This document shows positions 1-9,400 of a DNA stretch of 64,000 nucleotides, one piece after another (position 1 is the first letter of the stretch; the number at the start of each line of letters is the position of its first letter). The translations under genes were made by a program, and so were the position numbers. Below the pieces are notes generated by a model. It was not told the origin of the DNA. It ran no database searches and worked only from the letters and a program-made list of their open reading frames with translations. The DNA is from Mitsuokella multacida DSM 20544 (GTDB lineage Bacteria > Bacillota > Negativicutes > Selenomonadales > Selenomonadaceae). The stretch is from contig NZ_GG697143.2 in NCBI RefSeq assembly GCF_000155955.1, forward strand, positions 99,008 through 163,007, read 5' to 3'.

Positions 1-611
1 CCCGTTGCGAGGCCCGCGCCGAAGATGCCGAGGCCGAGATGCGCGAGGAACAGGTAGTCGAGGCTCGCGTTTGTCAGACCGGCCAGCACGGAGACGATGA
101 AGCCCTGCATTGGCCGGCCGTCCGCGATGAAGAAGGCGTTGAAGAGAATCATGAGCGCGGCGAATGGGAAGAACGGCAGCAGCGAGTAGAGGTAGCTGCG
201 GCAGTCTGCCATGAGCTCTGGCGAGGCGCCGAGCAAGGTGAGCAGGCTGTCGCCGGCGGCAATCGTCAGCGTGGCCAGGACCGTGGCGAGCACGGCTGTC
301 GTCACGGTGATCATCGTAAAGTGCTGGCGCGCGAGCTGCGGCTTGTTCTCGCCAAGATTCTTGGCGACGAGTGCCGAGCCGCCCGAGGCCAGCATGATGG
401 CGAGGCCGAAGACGACGTTGATGGCGGGGTAGACGATATTGGAAGCGGCCAGCGCGTCGCTGCCGGCATAGCGCCCGATGAAGATGCCGTCCGTCACCGT
501 GTAGAGCGAGATGATGATCATCATGCCGATGGACGGCGCGGCAAAGCGCAGCAGGCTGCCGAGCCGGAAACGGCGGGCGAGCGGTGAGTGTTTTGTCGTT
601 GTGCGTTGCAT
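1..611 (-). CDS. MATE family multidrug efflux transporter (partial, 3' end outside window)
   Basis: The minus strand reads continuously from an ATG at 611 to the window edge, giving about 203 residues of the N-terminal part of a polytopic membrane protein. After a short basic N-terminus it has hydrophobic segments around FAAPSIGMMIIISLYTVTDG and an ALAASNIVYP stretch, the typical first helices of MATE (NorM/DinF-type) cation-coupled drug efflux pumps. A purine-rich AAAGGATC lies 11 bases upstream of the ATG. The gene is divergent from a MerR-family regulator only about 80 bp away, the usual arrangement of a drug-sensing MerR protein with its efflux pump. Function is from family resemblance; substrate cannot be read from the sequence. 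Confidence 0.85.
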   Translation of the reverse strand, partial: MQRTTTKHSPLARRFRLGSLLRFAAPSIGMMIIISLYTVTDGIFIGRYAGSDALAASNIVYPAINVVFGLAIMLASGGSALVAKNLGENKPQLARQHFTMITVTTAVLATVLATLTIAAGDSLLTLLGASPELMADCRSYLYSLLPFFPFAALMILFNAFFIADGRPMQGFIVSVLAGLTNASLDYLFLAHLGLGIFGAGLAT

Positions 612-641
612 ATCTATCAAGATCCTTTCAGAAAACTGTCC

Positions 642-674
642 TATACTCATGGTAGGGTATACAGTAACTGTAAA
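642..674. promoter_or_regulatory. Candidate MerR-family operator between MATE and merR genes
   Basis: The divergent intergenic region holds two dyads: TATAC/GTATA arms at 642-646 and 657-661, and a perfect 6-1-6 palindrome TACAGTAACTGTA at 660-672. MerR-family regulators bind dyads placed inside over-long promoter spacers; the location fits, but the exact -35/-10 pair was not resolved. Confidence 0.45.
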
Positions 675-692
675 GTCAAGGGAGAACGTCAT

Positions 693-1565
693 ATGGAACC
701 AAAACCGATGCTTCATACGGGCGAATTCGCCAAGCTCTGCGGCGTCAACAAGCGCACGCTCCACTACTACGACGAGCAGGGCATCTTCTCGCCCGACCAC
801 GTCGATGCGAACGGCTACCGCTGCTATGCCGTGCGGCAGCTCTATCCCTTCATCATGATCCGGCTGCTGCGGCAGATGGGACTCGACCTCGCAGAGATAC
901 AGGACTACATGAGCCACCGCAGCCCCGCACGCCTTGAGACGCTGCTCAAAGAGCAGGAGGCGTGGCTTGACGGCGAGCTGCGCCGCCTCCAGTACATGAA
1001 GGAGATCGTGCGGAACCAGAGGGATGTGCTCGCCGTCGCACACCGCGTCCACTGCGATGATGTGGAAATCGAGGAATGGCCGGCAGCCAACCTCATCTAC
1101 TCGCGCCCTGTGCGCGCACTGCTGCAGGCCGGCGATGAGACGGGCGTGGAGCGCGTCATCATGGAGCACATGCGCTACATGATGGAGCACGAACTGACGA
1201 CGGGGCAGGTCTTCGGTGCGATGGTGAGGACGGAAGACTGCCTCGGCCCGGATGGCGAGACGGGGCTCTTTGCGCGCTTCTTCACCGTCACGACAAAGAG
1301 CATTGATCATGTGCCAGAGGACCTCTGCGCCGTCCGTCCGGCGGGCCGCTACCTCGTGACCTACTTCAAGGGCGACTACATGAAGACGGGGCCAGCCTAC
1401 GCGCGCCTGCGCCGCTGGCTGCAGGCGCATCCCGAGTGGCGGCCGGGAGACTACTCCTATGAAGAGAGCATCTTGGAGGACCTCAGTACCGCCAATCCGC
1501 AGGAGTACATCACGCGCGTCGCCGTCCTGCTGCAGCAGAGCGATGACAAGAGAGGAGATAGATGA
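693..1565 (+). CDS. MerR family transcriptional regulator with C-terminal effector domain
   Basis: A 290-residue regulator. Residues about 5-75 form a MerR winged helix-turn-helix (TGEFAKLCGVNKRTLHYYDE, then the wing with GYRCYAVRQLYPF), followed by a coiled helix around residues 80-110 (EQEAWLDGELRRLQYMKEI) and a ~170-residue C-terminal domain resembling the GyrI/BmrR-type ligand-binding fold. The open frame extends upstream to 588, but the ATG at 693 is chosen because it has GGGAGAA just upstream and begins the HTH at the family's usual position. Divergent from the MATE pump, it probably senses a drug or metabolite and activates that pump. The LysR gene begins 1 bp after its stop, so the two regulators are probably co-transcribed. 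Confidence 0.85.
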   Translation: MEPKPMLHTGEFAKLCGVNKRTLHYYDEQGIFSPDHVDANGYRCYAVRQLYPFIMIRLLRQMGLDLAEIQDYMSHRSPARLETLLKEQEAWLDGELRRLQYMKEIVRNQRDVLAVAHRVHCDDVEIEEWPAANLIYSRPVRALLQAGDETGVERVIMEHMRYMMEHELTTGQVFGAMVRTEDCLGPDGETGLFARFFTVTTKSIDHVPEDLCAVRPAGRYLVTYFKGDYMKTGPAYARLRRWLQAHPEWRPGDYSYEESILEDLSTANPQEYITRVAVLLQQSDDKRGDR

Positions 1566-1566
1566 A

Positions 1567-2427
1567 ATGGATTTAAAGCAATTGCGCTATTTCATGGCGA
1601 TCGTGGAGGAGCGGCAGATCACAGCGGCCGCGAGGCGGCTGCACATGGCCCAGCCGCCACTGAGCAACCAGATGAAGATGCTCGAGGACGAGATCGGGCT
1701 CCAGCTCTTCCGGCGTGGGCCGCACCACATCGAGCTGACCGAGGCCGGCGAGCTGCTCGCCGCCCGCGCGGCCCAGCTCTTAGACATGGCGGCCATGACG
1801 AAGCGAGAGCTCCAAGACCTCAAGCAGGGGCTCTGCGGCACGCTCGCCATCGGCACGGTCTCCTCGTCCGGCAACCTGCTGATGCACGAGGGCATGCAGG
1901 CCTTCCGCGCGAAGTTCCCGCGCGTCCACTTTGAGATCCACGACGGCAATACGTACCAGCTCATCGACATGCTGGAGAAGCGGCTCATCGAGATTGCCAT
2001 CGTCCGCACGCCGTTCAACGCCTCGCGCTTCAACTGCAAGTACCGCCAGCCGGAGCCGATGATCGCCGCGATGACGCCAGAGCTTGACTGGGCAACGCAG
2101 CAGCAGGAAATCGCGGTGGAAGAGCTCGCAGACAGGCCGCTGATTCTCTACCGCCGCTTCGAGCAGCTCCTGCTCGATACCTTCGCTGCGCATGGGTTTA
2201 CGCCGGACGTCGCCTGCCTCAACGACGATGCGCGCACGACAATCCTCTGGGCCAATGCGGGCCTCGGCGTGGCCATCGCACCGGCCGCCGCTGTCGACCT
2301 CGCCGCCCACAACCACCTGCACGTCAAGAACATCGCGGAGCCCTCTCTGCGCACGCGGCTCGCCGCCATCTGGCCGCGCGAAGCCTACATTTCCTCGCTT
2401 GCCGAGCACTTCCTGGAATATTTTTGA
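1567..2427 (+). CDS. LysR family transcriptional regulator
   Basis: A 286-residue LysR-type regulator. The N-terminal winged HTH starts with MDLKQLRYFMAIVEERQITAA and runs through AQPPLSNQMKMLEDEIGLQLF (residues 1-60); the remainder is the periplasmic-binding-protein-like co-inducer domain. The ATG at 1567 is preferred over the longer open frame (from 1459) because AGAGGAGA precedes it and the HTH begins at the normal residue. It overlaps nothing but starts one base after the merR stop. Its target is unknown; LysR proteins usually control a neighbouring gene, and the nearest candidates are the small exported protein or the MATE gene. No enzyme cluster is adjacent that would name a ligand. Confidence 0.88.
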   Translation: MDLKQLRYFMAIVEERQITAAARRLHMAQPPLSNQMKMLEDEIGLQLFRRGPHHIELTEAGELLAARAAQLLDMAAMTKRELQDLKQGLCGTLAIGTVSSSGNLLMHEGMQAFRAKFPRVHFEIHDGNTYQLIDMLEKRLIEIAIVRTPFNASRFNCKYRQPEPMIAAMTPELDWATQQQEIAVEELADRPLILYRRFEQLLLDTFAAHGFTPDVACLNDDARTTILWANAGLGVAIAPAAAVDLAAHNHLHVKNIAEPSLRTRLAAIWPREAYISSLAEHFLEYF

Positions 2428-2544
2428 CTCAGTCAATTAATTTAACGGAAATCCAACGGCTATCTAAGCGGACTGCAAAATCACGCGGCTATACTGTCAT
2501 CATCAAAAGGAAGACAGACTCCATATAGAAAAGAGGAGATTATC

Positions 2545-2844
2545 ATGATGAAGTTGAACTGGAAGAAAAGCATGGCTGCCGTCCTGGCAGGCATCATGAG
2601 CTTTGGCGTGCTGAGCACGACGCTGGCTGTCCCTGCAGAAGCAGCTGCGCATCACTACGAGGATTCGAATTGGCATTCGCACCATGACCGTCAGGTCGAG
2701 AAACAACGCCATGAAGCGCATGAGCGCTGGGAACGCGAGCACCGTCGCACAGAGAAGTCCTCGAAGGGTCACTCGACGGGTGAGGTCACGACGGCCGCCA
2801 TCCTCGGTGCCGTCGTCGGCGCTGTCATTGCCAAGAATACCTGA
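2545..2844 (+). CDS. Small exported His/Glu/Arg-rich protein, unknown function
   Basis: A 99-residue protein that I do not recognise. An AAGAGGAG ribosome site precedes the tandem ATG codons at 2545/2548. Residues 1-34 form a Sec signal peptide (KKSMAAVLAGIMSFGVLSTT, then AVPAEAAA, cleavage likely after the AEA). The mature part is short, highly charged and histidine-rich (HHYEDSNWHSHHDRQ, EAHERWEREHRR), and the C-terminus is a small hydrophobic Ala/Gly stretch (AAILGAVVGAVIA) that looks like a glycine-zipper segment able to insert in or lie on a membrane. It has its own terminator, so it is probably monocistronic. Metal binding through the histidines or an envelope role is possible but is inference only. 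Confidence 0.7.
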   Translation: MMKLNWKKSMAAVLAGIMSFGVLSTTLAVPAEAAAHHYEDSNWHSHHDRQVEKQRHEAHERWEREHRRTEKSSKGHSTGEVTTAAILGAVVGAVIAKNT

Positions 2845-2890
2845 TGCCCGAGCACCCAGCTCCAGCAGGGCCCGGAAATAAATTTGCTTC

Positions 2891-2926
2891 CGAGGCGTCT
2901 GGGAGAAGGAAAACGCCCTCGTTTTG
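2891..2926 (+). terminator. Probable terminator of the small exported-protein gene
   Basis: CGAGGCGT at 2891-2898 pairs with ACGCCCTCG at 2913-2921 (one bulge), followed by TTTT. Confidence 0.55.
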
Positions 2927-2960
2927 GCGAAATTATTACCATTGAATACGAGAATTAAAG

Positions 2961-2996
2961 ACCGCTGTTCTGCAAAGAAAAGCGGTTTTCTTTTTG
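2961..2996 (+). terminator. Rho-independent terminator upstream of the tannase gene
   Basis: ACCGCT (2961-2966) pairs with AGCGGT (2981-2986), followed by the T-rich TTTCTTTTT. It ends only ~40 bp before the tannase start, so it is either the second terminator of the preceding gene or an attenuator in the tannase leader. Confidence 0.65.
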
Positions 2997-3036
2997 TCAT
3001 GATCATCGTGATCGCTGTGAAAGGATGGGAATATCC

Positions 3037-4794
3037 ATGAACTTGAAGCAATATGTTCTGACGGCACTGGCCGTCAGCGCCCTGACGATGCCGTGGGCAC
3101 CTGGCGTATCGCAGGCCGCTGCTGCCGATGCATCTGCACAGGCCGCAACGGCCAAAACAGCGGCTGCTGTCAGCAGTGCGACGGCAGTCAAAGCCGATAC
3201 TGCTGCCAAGAGCGATGAAGCTGAGGCGAAGGCGAAGCAGGTGAAGTACAGCCTGAAGTTCAACGCGAAGAACTACACGAAGGAGACGCTGCAGCTCGAC
3301 GGCAAGGATGTGGCCTTCCGCGCCTACCGCAATGTCGTTTACGTCTCGAAGCCGGCCTCTGTCGCCGCCGAATCCATGAGCATCTTCATCCCTGAGGCGT
3401 ACTTCCAGAAGGGCGGCACGGTCAATGGCTACACGAAAGAGACTGCGCCAATCTTCCTGCCAAACGGTGTCGGCGGCTACATGCCGGGCGAGATCAAGGA
3501 GCCGAGTGCCAACGATCGCATGAGCGGCGGCGCCAATGCCTCGCTCGTCGCGCTCTCGAGGGGCTATGTCGTCGCGGCACCGGCCATCCGCGGCCGCACG
3601 ACGGTCGGCGATGACGGCAAGACGTACGTCGGCAAGGCGCCGGCGCTCATCGTCGACTACAAGGCGGCCGTGCGCTACCTGCGCTACAACCGTCACCGCC
3701 TGCCGGCCGGCAATACGGACAAGATCATCTCGAATGGCACGAGCGCGGGCGGCGCACTCTCCGCATTGCTCGGCGCGACGGGCAACAGCAAGGAGTACGC
3801 CGCAGAACTCAAGGCCATCGGCGCGGCCAATGAGCGCGACGACATCTTCGCCTCGATGGACTACTGCCCAATCACGAACCTCGACCATGCCGACATGGCT
3901 TACGAGTGGATGTTCAACGGCGTCAATGAGGCACATCAGAGCAGTGCCCAGATGAGCCCGCTGCTGCCGCTGAAGTCCGGCTCCATGCCGGGCACCATCA
4001 AGGCCGGTGGGCAGCTCGTGCCGCTCGGCCCGGGGCCCGTTGTGCAGGGCGATGGCGGCATGGTGACGGATCGCCCCGCGAATGCGCCGACAGAGACGAG
4101 CGCCGGCACGGAGATGACGCAGGAACAGCGCGTGGCCTCGGATCAGCTCAAGGCACTGTTCCCCGATTACGTCAATAGATTGGGGCTCAAGGACCGTCAG
4201 GGACACACCCTGATGCTCAATGAGGATGGCACGGGCAGTTTTGCCGATTACATCAAGTCCATCTACGCTGCCTCGGCGCAGTCGGCTCTCGATGCGGGCG
4301 AAGACCTCTCGAGCCTCGACTGGCTGACCATCGAGAACGGTCTCGTCAAGGATGTAGACCTCGCGAAGTACGCGGCCTGGGCGACGCGCCTCAAGGCAGC
4401 GCCGGCCTTCGATAAGTTCGACCTGAGTTCCGGTGAGAACGACGAGTTCGGCACGTCGGACAACACGCCGCGCCACTTCACTGGCTTCGCCCTGACGCGC
4501 GATAAGAAAATGGGTGCGACCATGGCGACCTGGGACGACATCCGCCGCATGAATCCGCTCTACTTCATCGGCCAGAAGGGCGTCACCGTTGCCCCGCACT
4601 GGCGCATCCGCCATGGTGCCAAGGACCGCGACACGTGCCTGGCCATCCCCGCCATCCTGGCCCTGACGCTGCAGAATAACGGCTACGATGTCGACTTCTC
4701 CTCGCCGTGGGGCAAAGGACATGCCGGCGATTATGACCTCACCGAGCTCTTTGACTGGGCCGACGGTCTCTGCAAGGCATCAACGAAAAAATAA
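3037..4794 (+). CDS. Secreted tannase (subtype B tannin acylhydrolase-like)
   Basis: A 585-residue exported serine esterase predicted to hydrolyse galloyl esters of plant tannins. The signal peptide is residues 1 to ~30 (LTALAVSALTMPWAPGVSQA). The nucleophile motif GTSAGG places Ser236; the Lactobacillus-type tannase triad would be completed by an Asp in AKDRDT (Asp530 or Asp532) and His562 in GKGHAGDYDL, which closely follows the GHxGDYDL pattern of subtype B tannases. Length exceeds the ~470-residue lactobacillar enzyme because of the export signal, an Ala-rich linker (residues 30-75) and insertions. The start at 3037 is chosen because the in-frame ATG at 3025 overlaps its own AAGGA ribosome site. 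A strong terminator follows and a LysR gene lies downstream, possibly its regulator. Substrate preference is inferred. Confidence 0.85.
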   Translation: MNLKQYVLTALAVSALTMPWAPGVSQAAAADASAQAATAKTAAAVSSATAVKADTAAKSDEAEAKAKQVKYSLKFNAKNYTKETLQLDGKDVAFRAYRNVVYVSKPASVAAESMSIFIPEAYFQKGGTVNGYTKETAPIFLPNGVGGYMPGEIKEPSANDRMSGGANASLVALSRGYVVAAPAIRGRTTVGDDGKTYVGKAPALIVDYKAAVRYLRYNRHRLPAGNTDKIISNGTSAGGALSALLGATGNSKEYAAELKAIGAANERDDIFASMDYCPITNLDHADMAYEWMFNGVNEAHQSSAQMSPLLPLKSGSMPGTIKAGGQLVPLGPGPVVQGDGGMVTDRPANAPTETSAGTEMTQEQRVASDQLKALFPDYVNRLGLKDRQGHTLMLNEDGTGSFADYIKSIYAASAQSALDAGEDLSSLDWLTIENGLVKDVDLAKYAAWATRLKAAPAFDKFDLSSGENDEFGTSDNTPRHFTGFALTRDKKMGATMATWDDIRRMNPLYFIGQKGVTVAPHWRIRHGAKDRDTCLAIPAILALTLQNNGYDVDFSSPWGKGHAGDYDLTELFDWADGLCKASTKK

Positions 4795-4830
4795 AGAAGT
4801 GTGTGAGCGACGCTCCTGCGCCTGCTCTCT

Positions 4831-4864
4831 GGGCATCCTTCCGACTGGCAGGATGCCCTTTTTG
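4831..4864 (+). terminator. Terminator of the tannase gene
   Basis: GGGCATCCT (4831-4839) pairs perfectly with AGGATGCCC (4850-4858), followed by TTTTT. Confidence 0.9.
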
Positions 4865-5036
4865 ATTATTAGAAAATAGCAGTAAAGTTGAATGAAATGG
4901 GTGTCGTTTCTTACAGCAATGGGATATAGCCTTATGCTATAATAGAGATACGTATCGATACAGGATTGCGTATGGACAATAAGATACAAGCTATATAGGA
5001 AATACAGGATAAAAGATAAGAAAGGTGATTCTTACG

Positions 5037-5918
5037 ATGATGACATTGACGCAGATGCGTTACTTCTATGAAGTATGCCAGTGGCAAAATATCACGAAAG
5101 CGGCAGAACACCTCCACGTCTCGCAGCCGACGATCAGCGTGGCGATGCAGACGCTCGAGGCAGAAACCGGACTGAACCTGTTCCATCGCGAGGGCCGAAA
5201 ACTCGTCGTGACGCCGGAGGGCAGTAAGTTACTTGGCAAGGTCAACCACATTTTGCCCCAGATGGACCAGCTTGAGACAGAAATCCAGGACATGGCGCAC
5301 AATCGCAATCACATCCGCATGGCCCTGCCGCTGCAGATCGGCACGCGCTTCCTGCCGCGCATCCTCGGAGAGTTCCGGCTTGCCCATCCGCAGATCAAGC
5401 TCGAGATCATCGAGACGGGCGGCATCAGCGCCCTGCAGATGGTCGAGGATGAGAAGCTCGACATCGCCCTGACGAACTACGCGACCGGCTTCAGCCAGAA
5501 GCTCTGCTACCAGAAACTCTATGACTGCGAGTGCTGCTTCGTCACCTATCCCTTCCATCCGCTGGCCAAGCGCAAATCTGTCTCGTTCGCCGACTTTGCC
5601 GACGAGGAGCTCGTCATGCTCGACAGCCACTTCTTCATCTATCGCATGGTCCATGACCTCTATACTGCGCACAGCTGCAAGCCGCGCGTCATCCACTTCT
5701 CACCGTACCTGCACACCATCAAGAACCTCGTCGAGAGCGGCATTTGCTCAACCTTCCTCGCCCGCCAGGCCGTGCTGCCCGACGAGAATCTCGTCGCCGT
5801 TGCCCTCGAAGAGCCCTTCTACATCAACTCTGGTATCGTCACCAAGAAAGGACGCCAGGTCTACGAGGACGAGCAGCAGCTTATCGACTACCTGCAGCAG
5901 ATCACGAAGGATATGTAG
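5037..5918 (+). CDS. LysR family transcriptional regulator
   Basis: A 293-residue LysR-type regulator: HTH at the N-terminus (LTQMRYFYEVCQWQNITKAA, then HVSQPTISVAMQTLEAETGL) and a co-inducer-binding domain (residues ~90-290, e.g. LPLQIGTRFLPRILGEFRLA). The frame is open from a GTG at 5025, but that codon overlaps the AAGAAAGG ribosome site, so the ATG at 5037 (or 5040) is the better start. It is monocistronic, with its own terminator, and sits between the tannase gene and the giant adhesin. Either could be its target: aromatic (gallate-like) ligands are common for LysR proteins near tannases, but nothing in the sequence proves this. Confidence 0.87.
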   Translation: MMTLTQMRYFYEVCQWQNITKAAEHLHVSQPTISVAMQTLEAETGLNLFHREGRKLVVTPEGSKLLGKVNHILPQMDQLETEIQDMAHNRNHIRMALPLQIGTRFLPRILGEFRLAHPQIKLEIIETGGISALQMVEDEKLDIALTNYATGFSQKLCYQKLYDCECCFVTYPFHPLAKRKSVSFADFADEELVMLDSHFFIYRMVHDLYTAHSCKPRVIHFSPYLHTIKNLVESGICSTFLARQAVLPDENLVAVALEEPFYINSGIVTKKGRQVYEDEQQLIDYLQQITKDM

Positions 5919-5958
5919 AGATATATAAATATGCATAAGATTCAATAATATACGAAAT

Positions 5959-5997
5959 AAAGAAGTCCCTTCCATCAATGGAGGGGACTTCTTTATT
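5959..5997 (+). terminator. Terminator of the LysR gene
   Basis: AAAGAAGTCCC (5959-5969) pairs with GGGACTTCTTT (5984-5994) with a short inner stem; the A/T flanks make it usable in both directions. Confidence 0.8.
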
Positions 5998-6425
5998 TGC
6001 CGAAAATTACCTTTCTTTTCATAATGGAACAGGAGGTAATGCGGATTGTTCTGTAACGGATAATATTTCGCCGTAAAGACTTGTTCTAGAATCGATTTTA
6101 CGGTATAGTAGGAAGTAGTGATGAAATTAAGGCGGTGCTAACTGATTTCACAGCGGAGTACCGCAATATTTCAAGCCACTTTGCTGAACAGATGACATCA
6201 TAATTCATGGACGATGAGAGCTGATAAGAGAGATGTGGAGATCTTTCCGGTAGCGTCCATGATCGTTCAGGAATGAACCGTTATTTGCATGTCTCTGTCC
6301 GAGATGCGACTGCATGAGAGCAGCGCGTACGAGTTGAATAAATATACAAAACTCGAATCGATTCGACAAAGTTGGCAGGAGCATAGAGAGAAGAACGAAG
6401 AGCGAAGAGAAAATGGAGGCATTCT
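5998..6425. other. 430-bp intergenic region upstream of the adhesin gene
   Basis: No intact gene is seen. In the frame beginning ATG 6024 there is a coding-like stretch interrupted by stops at 6054 and 6087 and ending at a TAA at 6204; its last part reads DEIKAVLTDFTAEYRNISSH, which looks like a decayed gene fragment. A dyad CCGTAAA/TTTACGG lies at 6071-6077 and 6097-6103, and CATGGACG/CGTCCATG arms at 6206-6213 and 6254-6261. The adhesin ribosome site (AAAATGGAGG) is at its right end; I could not single out a promoter. Confidence 0.5.
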
Positions 6426-9400
6426 ATGAATCGGATTTATCAAGTCATCTGGAGCAGCGTCAAGAGTTGCTACGTCGTCGTATCAGAGAACGCAAGCCGT
6501 CACGGTAAGAAGAAAGCTGCGCATCTGGCACCGTCGACAACTAAGCGCACCATGCTGGCCATGAGCCTAGGGGCAGCCGTGCTGATGGGCTCGGGCTCTG
6601 CAACAGAGGCGGCTGCTACAGGAGAACATGCTACCATCAGCGGTGGTGACAATGGGACTGCCTCGGGAAAGTATTCCAGCATCAGCGGTGGCAAGGATAA
6701 TGTAGCTGCTGGGGAAAATTCCAGCATCAGCGGTGGCTCGACCAACAAAGCTTCGGGGATAAATTCCAGTGTCAGCGGTGGTGGCGACAATGAAGCGATT
6801 GGTGAAGAGGCCAGTGTCAGCGGCGGTTCTCAAGGAAAGGCTACTGGCAAACGTTCGAGCGTTACCGGTGGTGGACAGAACCAAGCGGCCGGTGACTTTT
6901 CTACCGTTAATGGCGGTACCGGCAATAAAGCGTTTGGTTACGGATCATCCATCATTGGTGGTAGTGGCAATGTAGTCGGCAAAATGGCTGTAGACGAGAA
7001 CGGAAACCCAAAGTTTAAAGACAGCAATGGCAATGATGTTGTTGGAACGATAACAATGGACAAAGAGAGGAATCCTATTCTCGTAGACAGTAAAGGCAAT
7101 GTTATCAAGGATGCTCATCAGTATCCAGATCCTTCATCTCCTTTTGCAGCTTCAGTTGCCGTAGCAATTGGTGGTTATTCATCCTCTGTACAGGGAAGCT
7201 ATTCCGTCGGTATTGCTGGCGGCAGCACGAGCGCATCGGCCTCCAGCGGCTTAGCAGCTGGCAGACAGGCCACGGTCACGATGGCGAATGGTGTTGCTAT
7301 CGGCTACGAGTCTACGGCTTCTGTCATCAATTCGTCTCGTGCAGCGGATAAAGAAGGGCGCATTGTATCCTTTGGTCATCAGGCGGGAGATGTTTATTAT
7401 ACGGTAGACTATCAAAACCACACCGTCACCGAGAATCAATATGACTCTGCCGCCTACAACCGTCTCGTCAATGTCGCTGATGGTATCGACGACCACGACG
7501 TCGTCGTTATGGAGCAGCTCAAGAACGCCAAAGCGGAGGCTGTGGCAGAGGCCAAGACGAATATCAAGGTCAAGGGCGATGAGTTCAATGTCCATGCTGC
7601 TGAAAGCACGGATGCCAAGGGCGTACAGACTACGACCATCAGCCTGATGCCCAAGGTCACGTTGAAGAACAGCACGGACACCACCGGTGCCAAGCAGGTG
7701 GTGCTGGACGGCACGGCGGGGACGATTTCTGCCGGCCTCAGCACGGACACGAAGAATTTTGTTTCCCTAGACGGGACAAAAGGCCTTGCCAAGGTGGGAG
7801 GAATCCAGATCGGCAATCAGTCCTTTACCTATGATTATATGAAGCCGGTCAGCCTCAATGACGATGGGGCCACCCTCAAGCTGGAATCCACCCGGGCGAG
7901 TGCATCGGGGAACTTTGTGACGGGCCTTTCCAACCGCACCTGGACGCCGGGCAATTATATGACCGGCCGTGCGGCAACAGAAGACCAGCTGGAACAGGCG
8001 GGCCGCCACTTCCTGAGCATCAAGACGGCCAATAAAGATGATGATGGCAATCCGATAACGCCGGTTGCGGAAAACAGCTTGGCCAACTACTACAACGATG
8101 GTGCCACGGGCTCGGCTTCCATGGCCTTTGGCGTGGGCACCACGGCAAAAGGAGACCATTCTCTGTCCATGGGCGTCAGGAGCTCTGCTTCCGGTTTGAA
8201 TTCTCTGGCCATCGGCTACGATAACACGGCTTCCGGCACCCAGTCCGTGGCAGTGGGCAACGGCACCAATGCCAGCGGCAATTACTCCGTTGCCATGGGC
8301 CTGGGCTCTCAGGCAGGTACTCAAAATACAGATCCGGAATCCACGGACAATGGCGCTGCCGTAGCCGTTGGCTTTGAGTCCTCTGCAGAACAGACTGGTT
8401 CGGCTGCTTATGGCTATATGGCTTCGGCGAATAACTTTGAATCCTCGGCGTTTGGTACCAGTGCTACTGCAAATGCAGATGGCAGTGTAGCTTTGGGCGC
8501 TCATTCAGTAGCGAATCGAGACAAAGGCATCTCTGGGTATCTGGCACCGACGTCTATGACTCCGGATAATGCAGCTATTTGGATTTCTACGGATGGTGCA
8601 GTATCTCTTGGCGGTAAAACGAAGAATGCTGCCGGCCAGGATGTCACTATTTCCCGCCAGATCACCAACCTGGCCGCTGGTTCTGAGGATTCCGATGCCG
8701 TCAATGTGGCTCAGCTCAAGGCCTTGGCAAGCCAGGGCATGAACTTCCAGGGCAATGACACGAATACCTCTGTCCACCTCGACCAGGGCGGCACCCTCCA
8801 GATCCAGGGCAGCGGCCGCAAGGAGGACACGGAATACTCCACCCAGAATGTCAAGGTCCTGACGGATACGGCGAATAAGCGTCTTTCCATCGCTCTGGAC
8901 AAGAACCCCACCTTTGATTCTGTCACGGCCGGTACGGAAAACAGCACTTCCGGCGGCGGACAGACCGGCTCCCTCAAAATCGTAGGGGCCAATAGCAGCA
9001 GTACCAACAAAGCCACCACCATCACCGCAGGCTATGCCGCATCTCCGGAACTTTCCGGTGCCAAGGGCACGGGCCGCATCAGCTATACCGATGGAGACGG
9101 CACGGCGCATACCGTAGCAACCCTCGGCGATGGCCTCAAGCTGGCTGGCGATACGGGAACGGGCAGCGTGGCTCTGGACAATACGCTCACCGTTTCCGGC
9201 GGTGCTACGAATCTGGCCAATGGCAATAATATCGGCGTCACCGCCAATGGCTCCACCCTTTCGCTGAAGCTGGCCAAGGACATCACCGGTCTTGACACCG
9301 TGACTGCCGGCGGCGTCAAGATGGGCACCCAATCCGATGGCAATGATACCACCAAGAGCGGGAAGTACGTCACCGGCCTCGACAATACCACCTGGACCGT

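Noticed and set aside
2503..4722. A 739-residue open frame on the minus strand opposite the tannase gene
   Set aside because: It is the antisense shadow of a GC-rich coding region; it has no domain, no ribosome site, and spans two plus-strand genes with clear signal peptides and motifs.
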